From Epiperipatus broadwayi (taxonomy: Eukaryota > Onychophora > Udeonychophora > Euonychophora > Peripatidae), in contig JAQFVV010000288.1 of the NCBI GenBank assembly GCA_028023455.1, positions 558,001 to 622,000 of the forward strand: DNA of 64,000 nucleotides, in the 5' to 3' direction. Numbering within the stretch: position 1 is the first letter of the stretch; each line of letters opens with the position of its first letter. Of the stretch, positions 23,290 through 34,766 are shown in pieces. The position numbers and the translations under genes are program-made. The notes below the pieces were generated by a model. The model worked only from the letters and a program-made list of their open reading frames with translations. It searched no databases and was not told the origin of the DNA.

Positions 23290-23963
23290 GTCAGTATACT
23301 ATAAAAAATATTTATCATTTACACAAACATTCATTCTGCCTTATCAGGCACTGAGAAGAAAGACCATGGTGTTTCTCGATCTTAAACTCAGAGATAAAAA
23401 GCCAATAAACTCACCACACTGGCTAATGTGTGTTTGTTGGAGTGCTTTTGGTAGAAATAACTTGATATTAAAAGGAAATATGCCTATGTGTTTGAAAAGA
23501 ATGGTTTTTAACAAATGTGTTTTACCAGTTTTTACTTATGGATCTGAGACTTGGACACTTAATAGATGAGCAATACAGAGACTTCAGACCACTCAAAGGA
23601 GTATGGAAAGATGTATGTTGGGAGTAACAAGAAGAGATCGAAAATGCAATGTATGGGTAAGACAACAAACAGGTGTTACTGACCTTATTGAAAAAATTAA
23701 AAGAATGAAATGGAGTTGGGCTGAACATATTGCTAGAAGAAATGATAATAGATGGACAATTGAAATTTTAAACTGGACTCCAAGAGATTGTAAAAGACCC
23801 AGAAAGATACCACATGTCAGATGGATGGATGAAATAAGAAAATGTGCAGGGGTGTTGTGGAAAAGAAAAGCTAAAGATCGGAGAAAATGGATTAAACTTG
23901 GAGAGACCTTCATCCTGCAGTGGATTGATAATGGTTGATGATGATGATGATGATGATGATGAT
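23290..23963 (+). mobile_element. RTE LINE copy with inverted 5' segment
   Basis: 23433-23963 matches the RT C-terminus and tail of the RTE at 12030-12550, ending in (TGA)n at 23936-23961. Directly to its left, 23296-23432 matches the reverse complement of the same element's 5' UTR and start (about 9455-9550; shared words ATTTACACAAACATTC and CTGCCTTATCAGGCACTGAG). All internal sequence is missing. At the junction both sources carry GTTGG. This is the structure expected from twin priming during LINE insertion. Confidence 0.85.
23433..23938 (+). pseudogene. RTE reverse transcriptase C-terminal fragment
   Basis: It encodes the [10 protein letters not shown] to SETWTLNR block, one stop (TGA at about 23567-23569), then 111 codons (23603-23938) ending with ILQWIDNG. 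It retains the C-terminal 14 or so codons that are cut off by a stop in the 10958-12490 copy. No RT catalytic motif is present. Confidence 0.85.
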
Positions 23964-24289
23964 ACTATAAAAGCATTAGAACATTCGATTTAAAAATTAT
24001 CTGTAAAATTCTAAATATCAAATTTTATGTTTTTAAAATCAAATAAAATTATTATAGCTTTATGGACTTAATATTACTATCACACCCAGTAAGTTTCAAA
24101 AAATATTGCAGAATCTACTATTATAAAATTATATTTTGTTTGCATTGGATGAGTAGATAATAACAAGATTTCTAAAAAAGTATTCTGTAGAGAATTTACA
24201 TGATCATCTAGGAAATGCACACCTTTTTTATTATTAACGATTATTTTAAAGACCTTACAAAAATGCAATTTTGGTTATTTTTATTAGGA

Positions 24290-26390
24290 AAAAAATGGGT
24301 AATCATCTGAAATCTAGGCTCAGCCGCTTGATGGCATTTTTGCTATGCAAAAACAATGGAAATATTAGATTCATGAAAAATGAACTGAATGAGGCAGGAT
24401 AGAGATTGGAAAGGGAAAGGTGAGAGGTTTAGATGGATGGGCAGCAGAGATGGTAATGAATTTAGGGCATAGAGCAAAAGCAAAGTTATTATCATGTTTT
24501 AATAAGATGGCACAGATGAGGGTTTTTCTGGGTAGTTGGAATAATACAAGAGTAAGATTATTATTTAAAGGAAAGGGTAAGGATCACAGAAAGTTAAATA
24601 ATTATAAACTGATAGTGGTAACTTCAGTTTCATATAAAGTTTTCTCATATATGGTGGTTGGAAGAGTTGTAAAATGGATGGAAGAGAATAATGTAGTGGG
24701 GAAAATGTAAGAAGGTTTTATGTCAGATAGGCATATAGGAGATAGTTTATTTGTAGTTACACAACTTATGGATATGAGTAGGAATTCAGGTAGATTGTTA
24801 TATATGAATTCTATAGATATAGAAAAGGCATATGATATAGTAAATAGAAATAGATTATGGTTAAGCTCAGCAAATTTGGGAATGCATTAAGCATTAGTAA
24901 ATATTATTAAGAAATTATATGAAAATAATTACTATACTTACCAATTAGGGGATATAGAATCAGTTAAAGTTGTGGCAAGGATGCCTTATGTCACCTATTT
25001 TTTTTGTTGTATTTGAGGAAAGGAGAAAGCAATAGAAAGACTAGGAATATGGATAGAGATACCATTAATGGGTGGTAAGGGAGTATATATTTTGCAGGGT
25101 TTTTTGTGGATTTTTTGTGTGTGCAGAAAGAAGAGAAGATATGGAAGTTATACTGAGGACATGTGCAAGGGTGGTAAAGAGATGAGGATTAAATTTAGTG
25201 AAGAGAAATCAAATATAATGATGGTTAATACTGGGGAAAGAGAAGGTGTAGAATTTTTATTGGGGGATATAAAGTTAAGTGTGATGGATAGACATAGGTA
25301 TTTGGGAATCATCTTATGTAATCAGGAAAATTGCTTGGATGAATGGGAGAAAAAATTGGTAAATGAAGCAAAGAACAGAAAGGGTTTGTCAAAGAAATTA
25401 AAAGTGTTTTCATATAATAAATATGACATAGCTAGAATTGTATGGAAGGGAGTTGTAATAGCAGGATTAACGAATGATAATGATGCATTATGTGTTAGTA
25501 AAAGGGTATAACTAGAGAAAGTACAAAAAGAAGTAGGAAGACATGCATTAGATGCAGAAATATCAATAGCAACGAAGGCAATTCAAGAAAAACAGGGATG
25601 GTCAAGTATTTATATGAGAGATGCAAAAAGTAAAATGAAAATGTTTGGTAGGTTGCAGTTTATGGATGATAAAAGAATAGCCAAAATAGTATTTAATTGG
25701 GTTATGAGTAAAGGGCAGGAAACAAGATGGGTGAGAAAGATAATGCAGTATGCAAAGGATTTGGATAAAGAATTTATATCAGTATATTTGTATAAAAGGT
25801 GGGATGGTTGTGTTAGGAGGATTGTTGAGTGTTATAGTGGTAAGGAATAGGATAAAAGAATAGATGCATTAATAAAGAATAGGGAGGTGGAGAGATGGAG
25901 AACAGATATGGAGAGTAAAAAGACTTAAATAAACGGAAGATTGGGTTGAGTTAATTTATGATAATAGTTAGGAAAGTAGCTTATTGTTTATGGCTTAAAT
26001 GGGATCTTTAGCAACAAGAGAATATACATGTAAATGGAAAAATATGGGTGATTTAGTCGGAAAATTGTGTAAGGAAGATATAGAAAATATTAGGGATCTG
26101 TTGATTGAATGTAAATGCTTGAAAGCAGAAAGGGTACAATTAATGAAGTTATGAGAGAATAAATATGAACAAAGTGATTATGCAGAAAGTGGGTTATTGG
26201 TTTTTATGCTGGGTTTGTGAAAATATAAGGGGGATTTAGATATAAAGACCATAGAGTTGACAAAGATTATGTTTTGGAAATGGGATGGAGCAGATTATGG
26301 GAAAGCTTAGGGTGGGAAATGGAAAGGGGAAGATAAATTGGCTAATAGATTACTTTGGACATAGTTGCTGAGAGATTTCTGACTCCATTT
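24290..26390 (+). mobile_element. Decayed non-LTR retrotransposon (LINE), RT to C-terminal zinc-finger region
   Basis: Plus-strand blocks in order: GLDGWAAEMV (24425-24455), KGKGKDHRKLNNYK (about 24570-24610), SDRHIGDSLF, IDIEKAYDIVNR (motif A, aspartate kept, about 24810-24850), WQGCLMSPIFF (about 24975-25005), a corrupted motif C (FFVDF near 25105, second aspartate lost), HRYLGIIL (25285), an open stretch 25614-25850, and a degraded C-terminal Cys-rich block with IRDLLIECKCL (about 26080-26130). Stops and frameshifts are frequent. It differs from the RTE and from the LINE at 50 kb. Clade not assigned; codon and base use is markedly A/G-rich on the sense strand. Confidence 0.75.
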
Positions 26391-27757
26391 AAGGAGAAGT
26401 CACCGTACCTCACATCACTTCAAATGTAACATTACCGGGCCACAACTTATATTGATTTTTGGGGAAATTGTTTTTTACAATACGACTTTTTTTTTTTGGT
26501 TTAAGATGATTTTTTTTTTTATTAAACAAATTTTTATTTCATTTTTTTTTTTCTGTCCGTTTTATTTTTTTAATACAAATATTTTTTGGGTTTGTTTTTT
26601 TTCATTTTTATTAATAAAAAGTAAACCAAAATAACTTTGAACTCACTCACGATGAACGAACTTGTTTTAACGCCGCCAAAAAAAGATAATACCAATATTA
26701 TGGACTTGTTTAGACTTTTTTTTGAAAAAAAAATGTTCTACCTTTTTCTTGTAATAAATTGTTTTTCTTCTTATTAAAGCAAAAGTAACTTTTGTGTCAG
26801 TGATGACAAAATTATTTTGAAACCCCCCCCCCTGGGCCCATGGACAAATAATTCTAACCAAAAGTAAATTTGACTTTTTTGCATCAACTTTCTTTTTTCT
26901 TTTATTTACATTTTATTTGAATCACTTTTTTTTTGCTTTTGCAATAAACTGTTCACATTTTTGGGGTTTCTTTTTTTGTTATTATTAATAACAACTAAAC
27001 AAAAATAATCACTTGTTTTAACCCTGCTGCTGAAAAAAGAAAATCCAAATATTTGTGACAAATTCGAATAAAATAACAAAAATACTATGCAAACTGTTGA
27101 CTTTTTGAACTTATTTTTATTAATTAATTGATTTCTGTAATAAAAACAATTGAACTTTGTTGTTAAGACTAACAAATTGTCGGCAATTGACCAAATTTTA
27201 AAAATTGCACGTTCTCCTCAGCCATTTTAGTGGTCTCGTATATTTTCATGCTTAAACCTGACTTAGTGCATGACCATGGCTGAATTGTGTTCCGACCTAC
27301 TCTTGGCCAATTTTTACACCTTACCAGTTCTGTAGGGAAGGGTCAGGATAATATGACACTTCTTAATAATTCAGACCATCATTTAAGTACAAATGACATT
27401 ACTCTGTTATGGAGATTTGAAAAGTTGTTCCCACTTGGAATCAGGATACTCTCAAACGATACAGTAGTCAACTGTGAAGAGTGCAAAATTTGCATAAACA
27501 GTTGCAAAGCACAAAACAAGCCATAATATTTCTGTGCAATGCCATATAAAGTGGCCTGCAATGGTTAATACAATATGTGTTGCATTTATCCATAAGTCCA
27601 GCTTCAGTAATGGCATTTTTATGTGTTTTAACACATAAACAATGCAATCAAGTGGCTGCACCCAGATGTCAGATGATTACCAAAAAATGCTAAGTGGTAA
27701 AAAGTAATTATTAGTTGAAATATTTAATTCTTTCAAAAAGAAAAAAATGTTGTAAAA
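26391..27757. other. T-rich DNA with diverged local duplication
   Basis: Long T tracts near 26487, 26510, 26539 and 26926, and a C10 run near 26823. Two diverged segments, about 26560-26720 and 26925-27070, share the order AATATTT/GGGTTT, ATTATTAATAA, AACAAAAATAA and TTGTTTTAAC, suggesting an old local duplication. No gene recognised. Confidence 0.5.
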
Positions 27758-27826
27758 GTAGGTGGCCGAGAGGTTAGCGCAGCTGCTATCCAAGCAGTTG
27801 TCCCGGGTTTGCGCCCGGCCGACGGC
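27758..27826 (+). repeat. tRNA-like SINE head or tRNA pseudogene
   Basis: It contains a polymerase III A box (TGGCCGAGAGG, 27763-27773) and a B-box-like word (GGGTTTGCGCCC) in a CCGGG/CCCGG stem. An anticodon-arm-like stem GCTGC/GCAGT has a 7-nt loop (TATCCAA). The 5' and 3' ends do not pair as an acceptor stem, the T loop is short by one, and position 33 is not U. A functional tRNA is therefore unlikely; a tRNA-derived SINE fits, as in cephalopods. Confidence 0.55.
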
Positions 27827-28239
27827 TTGACATATGAGAAAAAAAAGGCAGTATATTAAAATACAAAATAAACAGAATAATGGATTTCCAAGTTCTGTTT
27901 GTAGTCGTAGATTTTGCATTAATTTTCTTATATAGTCAGAGCTAAAAAAATTATATCTATTGTATCATTATTATCCTCATAATTATTTTTTATTTGTTTT
28001 CTTTTTGGAATTAAAATTGGCCAAATTCACAAAACGTTTTCTTTTATAATCAATAAATATCAAAACCTTTCTTAGTTAAAGAGGTATGAGATGTCATTTA
28101 AATGGCTTTAGATATTTTGAATGAAACAGTTTTATAAATATTATAGTTGATTCCACCTTTATTGTTAAAAGAATGTTGTTTTCACAATGGATTTAGATTA
28201 TTGTTTTTTATTGATATTGTTTAAGTGTTAACTGATTTC

Positions 28240-28240
<1 letters not shown>
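27827..28240. other. AT-rich DNA, no gene seen
   Basis: May contain the body of the SINE started at 27758; no second copy in the window to define it. Confidence 0.4.
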
Positions 28241-28241
<1 letters not shown>

Positions 28242-28277
<36 letters not shown>

Positions 28278-28300
28278 GAAATCAGTTATACACTTTTGGG

Positions 28301-28340
<40 letters not shown>
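28242..28340. repeat. Two (TA)n arrays around a short inverted word
   Basis: (AT)n at 28242-28275 and about 28308-28340. ATGAAATCAGTT between them repeats in inverse the AACTGATTTCAT just left of the first array, so the first array sits in the loop of a small hairpin. Confidence 0.85.
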
Positions 28341-28343
<3 letters not shown>

Positions 28344-28960
28344 AAATCAAAACTACCCCAAATCCAAAATTAAACCAGACCAGCATAAAAAAATATATAA
28401 AAACACAACCTAAGGTTTCACTACTACAAGCAGACTTCTCAAGTGTAAAGAATTACAAAAACTACACAATATATATAATATTAAAAACTACCCACAAATC
28501 CATTCATTTCCCATCCACCCTTAATATTAAAAGAACTCTTAAATAAGTTAATTGCTTCAGAATAATAAATTTTCAATAATAAAGACTCTTTAATTCTTTT
28601 TTTGATTTCATCAATATCATCATATCTGAAGATACAGGTCACACTATTGATTTTGATGAAGCTAAGGTTGTCTTCTTTGAGAGAAATGAAATCAAAAGAA
28701 GAATTAAAGAGTCTTTATTATTGAAAATTTATTATTCTGAAGCAATTAACTTATTTAAGAGTTCTTTTAATATTAAGGGTGGATGGGAAGTGAATGGATT
28801 TGTGGGTAGTTTTTAATATTATATATATTGTGTAGCTTTTGTAGTTCTTTACACTTGAGAAGTCTGCTCGTAGCAGTGAAACCTTAGGTTGTGTTTTTTA
28901 TATATATTTTGTATGCTGGTCTGGTTTAATTTTGGATTTGGGGTAATTTTGATTTTATAT
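28341..28960. mobile_element. Palindrome of a second PLE family with endonuclease remains
   Basis: Arms about 28341-28605 and 28690-28955 are near-perfect reverse complements with a roughly 85-bp centre. The plus strand of the right arm and centre reads as the C-terminus of a PLE endonuclease: IDFDEAKVVFFERN, RRIKESLLL, and a WEVN end (about 28650-28795). The left arm carries part of the same block on the minus strand. GIY and YIG motifs are absent. Each arm also has a hairpin-GAAAC motif (see 28852-28885). Confidence 0.75.
28852..28885 (+). ncRNA. Hammerhead-like hairpin in PLE arm (degenerate)
   Basis: CTTGAGAAGT precedes a stem CTGCT/AGCAG (28864-28868 and 28872-28876), then T and GAAAC. 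The arrangement imitates hammerhead helix II plus GAAA, but the CUGANGA core is only partial. An inverted partner lies near 28410-28445. Confidence 0.3.
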
Positions 28961-28988
28961 TGACTAGTTTAGCTTTATGCTTGTAATG

Positions 28989-29076
28989 TATATATATATA
29001 TATATATATAAATACGAAGAGGGGTTACATCTTTTGAACATATATATATATATATATATTGTAACCCCTCTTCCTA
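28989..29076. repeat. TA-flanked inverted repeat
   Basis: AAGAGGGGTTACA (near 29015) and TGTAACCCCTCTT (near 29060) are exact reverse complements, separated by about 32 bases that include (TA)n. Another (TA)n array (28989-29009) lies to the left. It may be the fused ends of a further element; no coding content. Confidence 0.75.
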
Positions 29077-32000
29077 TCAACAACAACACTAACAAATTAC
29101 CCGGGGCACCAATTCTATGGACCATAGAATAAAATATTAATTTAACTTTACTTTAAATTTACTTATGAGGCTCTTAACTAAAATTTCACCTAGGCTTAGC
29201 TCAGTTGGGGGATACAGAGGTGTATGAGGTATACAATGTACATTAGATGTGGGATGAAATATTATTAATAGGAAAAAAAACATCTATTAACTTTTATACT
29301 AAACAAAATTAGGTTGGTAATTCCAACATGTAAATTAATTAATTATACTCTATACTTCATCTCCTCTCATCATCCACATGCATTGAACAACCTCTATCAT
29401 ATTATAAAATTAAATCAAGAAATAAAATTATAATATTTAGAAACTATAATGGATGACAAATTGGATCTAACCCTAAATTAAACTTATAATTCCTAAACTT
29501 TAACTATTCACTACTCTAATCTGGTTAAATAAATTTATTATTTAGTCTGAATTAAATGTTGAAGATCTCAGAGAATTAACTTATGGTATGGCTTAATCTA
29601 ATATTTCTATATCTCAATATTATTACTTAACACTATGAAAATAATATTACAAACCAAACAATACCCTAATTAAATACTTGTAGTTAGATAATGAAAGAAA
29701 TCGGGCACATTTTGATTTCAATTCATCATCTAAACAATTATTAAATAACAAAACCATTTTAAAACGATCAGTAGATAATTGGCATCTCATATAGTGTTTG
29801 AATCAAGGAAATCAATATCATCATATCTGGAGATTTATCATAATTAAATAAAAATGCAATTATATCGCATTAAATAAATAAATGTGTAAGCATGTATGGA
29901 AGTGTGAAGCACAAATGAATGCTAGAGAAGAAACTCTAAATCCAAATTTAAATAACAAAATATTTATTGATCAAATAGAAAAGTAGTTAAAAAAACATTT
30001 ACTTTTTCTTTCATTGATATGAACACAAATTCAAAGGGATTTAATATCATTAGTTATAGTTTACACAAGGATAAATAATACAATATAATCTCTTAACTTT
30101 TTACATCTACTACATTTCATTTATTAGAGCATTCTGATAGATTGGTAAAACATTTTTATTTTTAACATTAAATGAGCTAAATAAATCCATATCATTTACT
30201 ATAAAAGAAATGTCTTTTTAGCTATCAGTGATTTCTGATAGACTTATACAAAAATGAAAAAAAATATGACCCTACACTTCTAGTAACTGATTACCAAATT
30301 ATCTTATATTCAGCATTTTGCTTGATAACACTCATTTACCAATTAAAATTTATGGCAACAACATAGATTAATATTCTAATTACATTGAATAAATTAAGAT
30401 TTTACATTTTACTTTAAATGTATTTTAACTAAAATTAAAATAAGGGGATTGAAAACTAGAAATAATATTGGACTATCTTACCAAAGAAAATAAATACTTC
30501 TATTGAATAAACGTATTTTTCTTTGTAATTTTGAAGTAAAGTATTCTATTGAATAACTAGGTTCTGCTTTGCCAAAATAAAGTAAATCATTGTATTCATT
30601 AACTATGTCTTATCTTTGCTTGATTATTTATGCAAATTATGATTAAATGATAAAAGTCAATGAGATGAAGCCTAAATGATCATTACAAAATGTTTTAAAA
30701 TGATAAGTAAAGTTATACATTAATAATGAATTTTTTTATCTCACAACTAACAATTTGTGCATGAATCTGTATTATGCTGCGTGTCAAATAAAATAAGTAA
30801 TTAATGTTAATCAATCTAATCGGTTTGCTAATGATATTCAATATAATCATAATACGGACGAAGTCAAAGACCAATCAATCTTTATTTATTAACTACAATA
30901 CAGCTGTTTTATAAGACACTATACTCTCCTTTTATATCCATAAACTATCAAACACTTGGCGATAGCATAAGCTGGAAAACATCCAATATACACATGGGAT
31001 AAAAGATTTCTATAATTCAAATCAGATAAATACAATAATAACTCCCAAGTCTATTTTTAAGACTAAATAACTGGCGGAATAACTCATCACCAAATGAAAA
31101 TCAGGGAGATAACATATCTAGCTTCATATGCATTTAATTCATCATATCAAATATAAAAGGAGGATTCAATCCACTCCTACCAAAATACTACAATACATGG
31201 AAAATAAAGGGATTACTCAATCCCATACACTACACTGCACTGGGCAAACTACCCATATTAAATATTCAAATAACAAGGACACTGACTCAATTCCATAAAA
31301 TATTATAAAACATTGTGAACTTTATAGCATATAGCCACAAAAATTCTTTTCATTCAGGCATAACAAAAAAATAATAATTCTCACTTAAATAACTTTCTAA
31401 TCCTTCAAAATGATTGATCATCCTCTTTCCTCTGAATCCGATTGATTTTAAATCATTTTTACTTGCAATTACATATAATTATAAATAAGTTTAATAATGG
31501 ACACACAGACATATAAGCATAATGATACACAGACCATTTAAAATCGCAGTAAGCAAAGAATTACTATTAAAATATTAATTATTACTGCCAGCATTAACAA
31601 AGAATAAATATCTCATATCTGACAATATTTAGGACTTGGTAATATTCTACGAAAGGTTGAAAAACAAAGTAATAAATTACTGTGGACAAATCAAGACAAA
31701 ATAATTTTTTTTATAATGCATTGATATTGGCACAAATCTAAAGTAAAATTGAACCTAGATAAATAATAAAAATTGTATATTATAGATGAAATAATTATTG
31801 AAAATAATGGTTCTCTAATTTATATATATATATGGTAAGATTTTATATAATGAACTCTTTTTTTAAAATAATTATTCATCCCTATTGAACTATAAATGGA
31901 TTCTTCCATTTGTTTTATTACATGCGTGTGTTAATAACACACAACCAAAATTCATATTAAAATAATAATAAAAAATATCTTGTATGATTTTCCATTATCA

Positions 32001-33987
32001 TACATTTACTGAGACGTTCTAGTAGAACAAAATATAATACATAATAAAACATATTTTAACTAATACTATCTAAACACTATTAAATAAAATAAAGTTCTCT
32101 TCTTTTTTCCTTCCAAGTGAAATGAAAAGTCTATAAATAGTTTTTACATGACTTTCCTTGTCATGTCTCCAAATAAATAATTAATAAGGATAATAATTAT
32201 AACGCACAAAGATAAACACTGACACAAAAACAGCACATTTCTGCAGAAAAAAAATGTCACTTTTAATTTAAAATAACAGATTCAATGTTCTAGCTGTTAG
32301 CTATGAATTCCTGTTGACGTTATGTATAAGGAAACATTAATTAGGCAATGCACATTTTACGAAGACGTATAAAGTAATATTTCATATTTCTTTCATAGAA
32401 TTTAAAATGCATTTAATAAGTGAAGACATATAAATTTATCCATTTTATAATTTATTTCTCTTATTAGTTTTAGGAAAACATGTAAATATCAATAGTCCAT
32501 TTATTTGCACATTCAATCTTCATTTCCTTCAATAGGTAAAAGTAGAAATAAATATCCACTATTCCAATAAATATGACTATAAATTACACAATTCTTGTGT
32601 ATATTTTTAAATTTTCTTTTATACTTAGCATGAAATTTATTTAATAAAGTTCTGGAAATGTTCAATAAAGTTCACACTTTTTCCACATATAAACGACGCA
32701 CGTTGCAGTTATTCCATTCACAATATGATTAAAACTTAAGAAATTAATGGTTAGAAAATAAACAAACATTCTTCTATTCTTTCCTGTTAAGTTTAAATTT
32801 AAATAAAATAATTTTACAATCCTATCATGCATTCCCATTTTCTTAAATAATAACAATTTATCTTGAATAATATAATACAACACTTACTTGTACTTTAGCA
32901 TAACGGTGGGAAAACTTAAATAGTCAGCTGAGAGCACAAATTGATGTATCTTTTAGTGGTTTTAAGTACACATTTTTGTAAACAAATACTATATTTTAAA
33001 TTTTCAACTCGAACTTTGGAAGAGGAAAAATAATTGTACTATTAAACTTTGTTAAATAAAACTTAGTTGTAGTTGTCCTTAGTAATTATAATTGCCCTCT
33101 TAAAAGTAACAATGATTGCCCTCTTAAAAGCAATAAGTATACCTTTTTATAGATTTTTTTAATAATAATTACATCACATTTTTCTCTTCCAATCGTTTAC
33201 GATATTTGACATCACCAGAAAAAGATTGTCAATCTGCTCTTTCCCCTGCAAACTTACTTATAATTTATGCAAAAAACTTGTGAAATTAACAAAAAAAAAA
33301 ATAGAGAGATAAAAAAAAAACTATTTCATCTTTTAAATAAATAAAATAAAAAATATTGAACTAATAATTAAATATTTTTAAAGCAGTAGAATAAAACTGA
33401 TGACAATTGTTTTAATAAATAAAATATTTTACAGTATTTGTCATTAAATAATACACCAGTCCATAATCCACTGATTTATTTAAAATGTAATTAAACTAGT
33501 TTTTAATACTGTTATTTATAAAATTAAATATTTGAATGTGATGTGGGATATTTAATGGTTTAATGAAACATATGAATGAAAAATGAAGTTGGATAATGCA
33601 TGAATATTCAGTAGTAATATGCTATAGGTATTAAACTGATATGACTGAAATGACAATGTGAATGATGATGAGTAAAACATATTTTACTGTTTATGCTATA
33701 AATTAACATGTATAAAACAAATGAACTAGGAAATCATTCTAACAAATCTGAATACTGCTTTATGAACAAATAAAACAAATAAGCATCAACTTAAACTGTA
33801 CTAATTATGTGTAAAACAAGCTACCCCCCCTATTCTATCATTGATTATACCCTAGAATAAACACTAAACATTTAAGAAATCTTTTAATTACACTTACAGA
33901 TACTTTTAATTACAGTTTTCAGTCAAAATAAAATTTTTTAAAAATTTCAGGTTATTTCATTTTTTTTAAAGATGATAATATCAGATA
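29077..33987. other. About 4.9 kb AT-rich DNA without recognised genes
   Basis: No ORF above 73 codons and no domain recognised on either strand. The stretch 30860-31330 is less AT-rich and has GGATTCAATCC- and GGGATTACTCAATCCC-like short palindromes; it could be a solo LTR or non-coding repeat, but I could not find a partner copy. Confidence 0.45.
33091..33138. repeat. 24-bp tandem duplication
   Basis: Two adjacent 24-bp units (33091-33114 and 33115-33138) beginning ATTGCCCTCTTAAAAG, with a few differences at the 3' end of the second unit. Confidence 0.8.
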
Positions 33988-34084
33988 TTACTGATATTCT
34001 ACCACACAACTATAATGAATATATCTGGTGCCAAACCAGAATGTCACAATATATATATATATAGTGCCAGACCGTGTAAAATGT

Positions 34085-34766
34085 CCACGCTTTTTAAAAA
34101 AATCTTTCCAAATAGGAGGAAGTTTACATGTATCATCTCGCTTATTGATACAATCTGGCCTTTTAAGTATCTTAATGACTTCTTTAATTTTGCACTGGTA
34201 GAGATTACCACATCTGGATATGATACTGATTCTAGAAAAATCAATTTTATGACCTGAATCTATAGTATGGAGTGAGAGTGCTGCTGATGATGAGTGTTGT
34301 TTAACTGCATTACCATGCTCATCTCTCCTAACACTGATGCAATGATTATTCATACATATGTAAGGAGCTTTACAATTTTCACATGAGATTTGATAAACAC
34401 CATGAGATTCAAGAGGGATTGAATCCTTAGGCTTTGTTATTATATTGGTGATCTTTTGATGAATAGAAAATGTTGAATTTATATTATATCATTTTTATAT
34501 ACGTCCAATACTGTCTGCAGCTTCTTTTATATACAGAACAAAAATCCTAATAGCTGATTTATCATCTTCTTGTTTCCTATTTTTGTCCATTTTGAGCTTG
34601 AAATAATGCTTTTTTAATAAATTTATAAGTATAACTATTTGCTAATGAAACATTATTAATATGATTTATTTCTTCTTTCAGATGTGACTTATCTGAAAGG
34701 TTAATTGCTTTATTTAAAAGAATTTTGTCTATAGAAACTATTTGAGTTGGGTGATGATAAACCATC
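34085..34766 (-). mobile_element. Penelope fragment, RT C-terminus plus GIY-YIG endonuclease
   Basis: Minus strand: the RT tail block HHPTQIVSIDKILLN and EEINHIN (34577-34768), then endonuclease with HGVYQISC, YICM in place of YIGM (the motif glycine is lost), the SVRRDEHGNA and IISRCGN blocks, and DDTCKLPPIWKDFF. It ends inside the last endonuclease codons near 34085; the non-coding tail is missing and (TA)n follows at 34050-34066. Its other end abuts the plus-strand copy starting at about 34767, giving a head-to-head pair. The open frame 33988-34353 covers most of the endonuclease. Confidence 0.85.
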
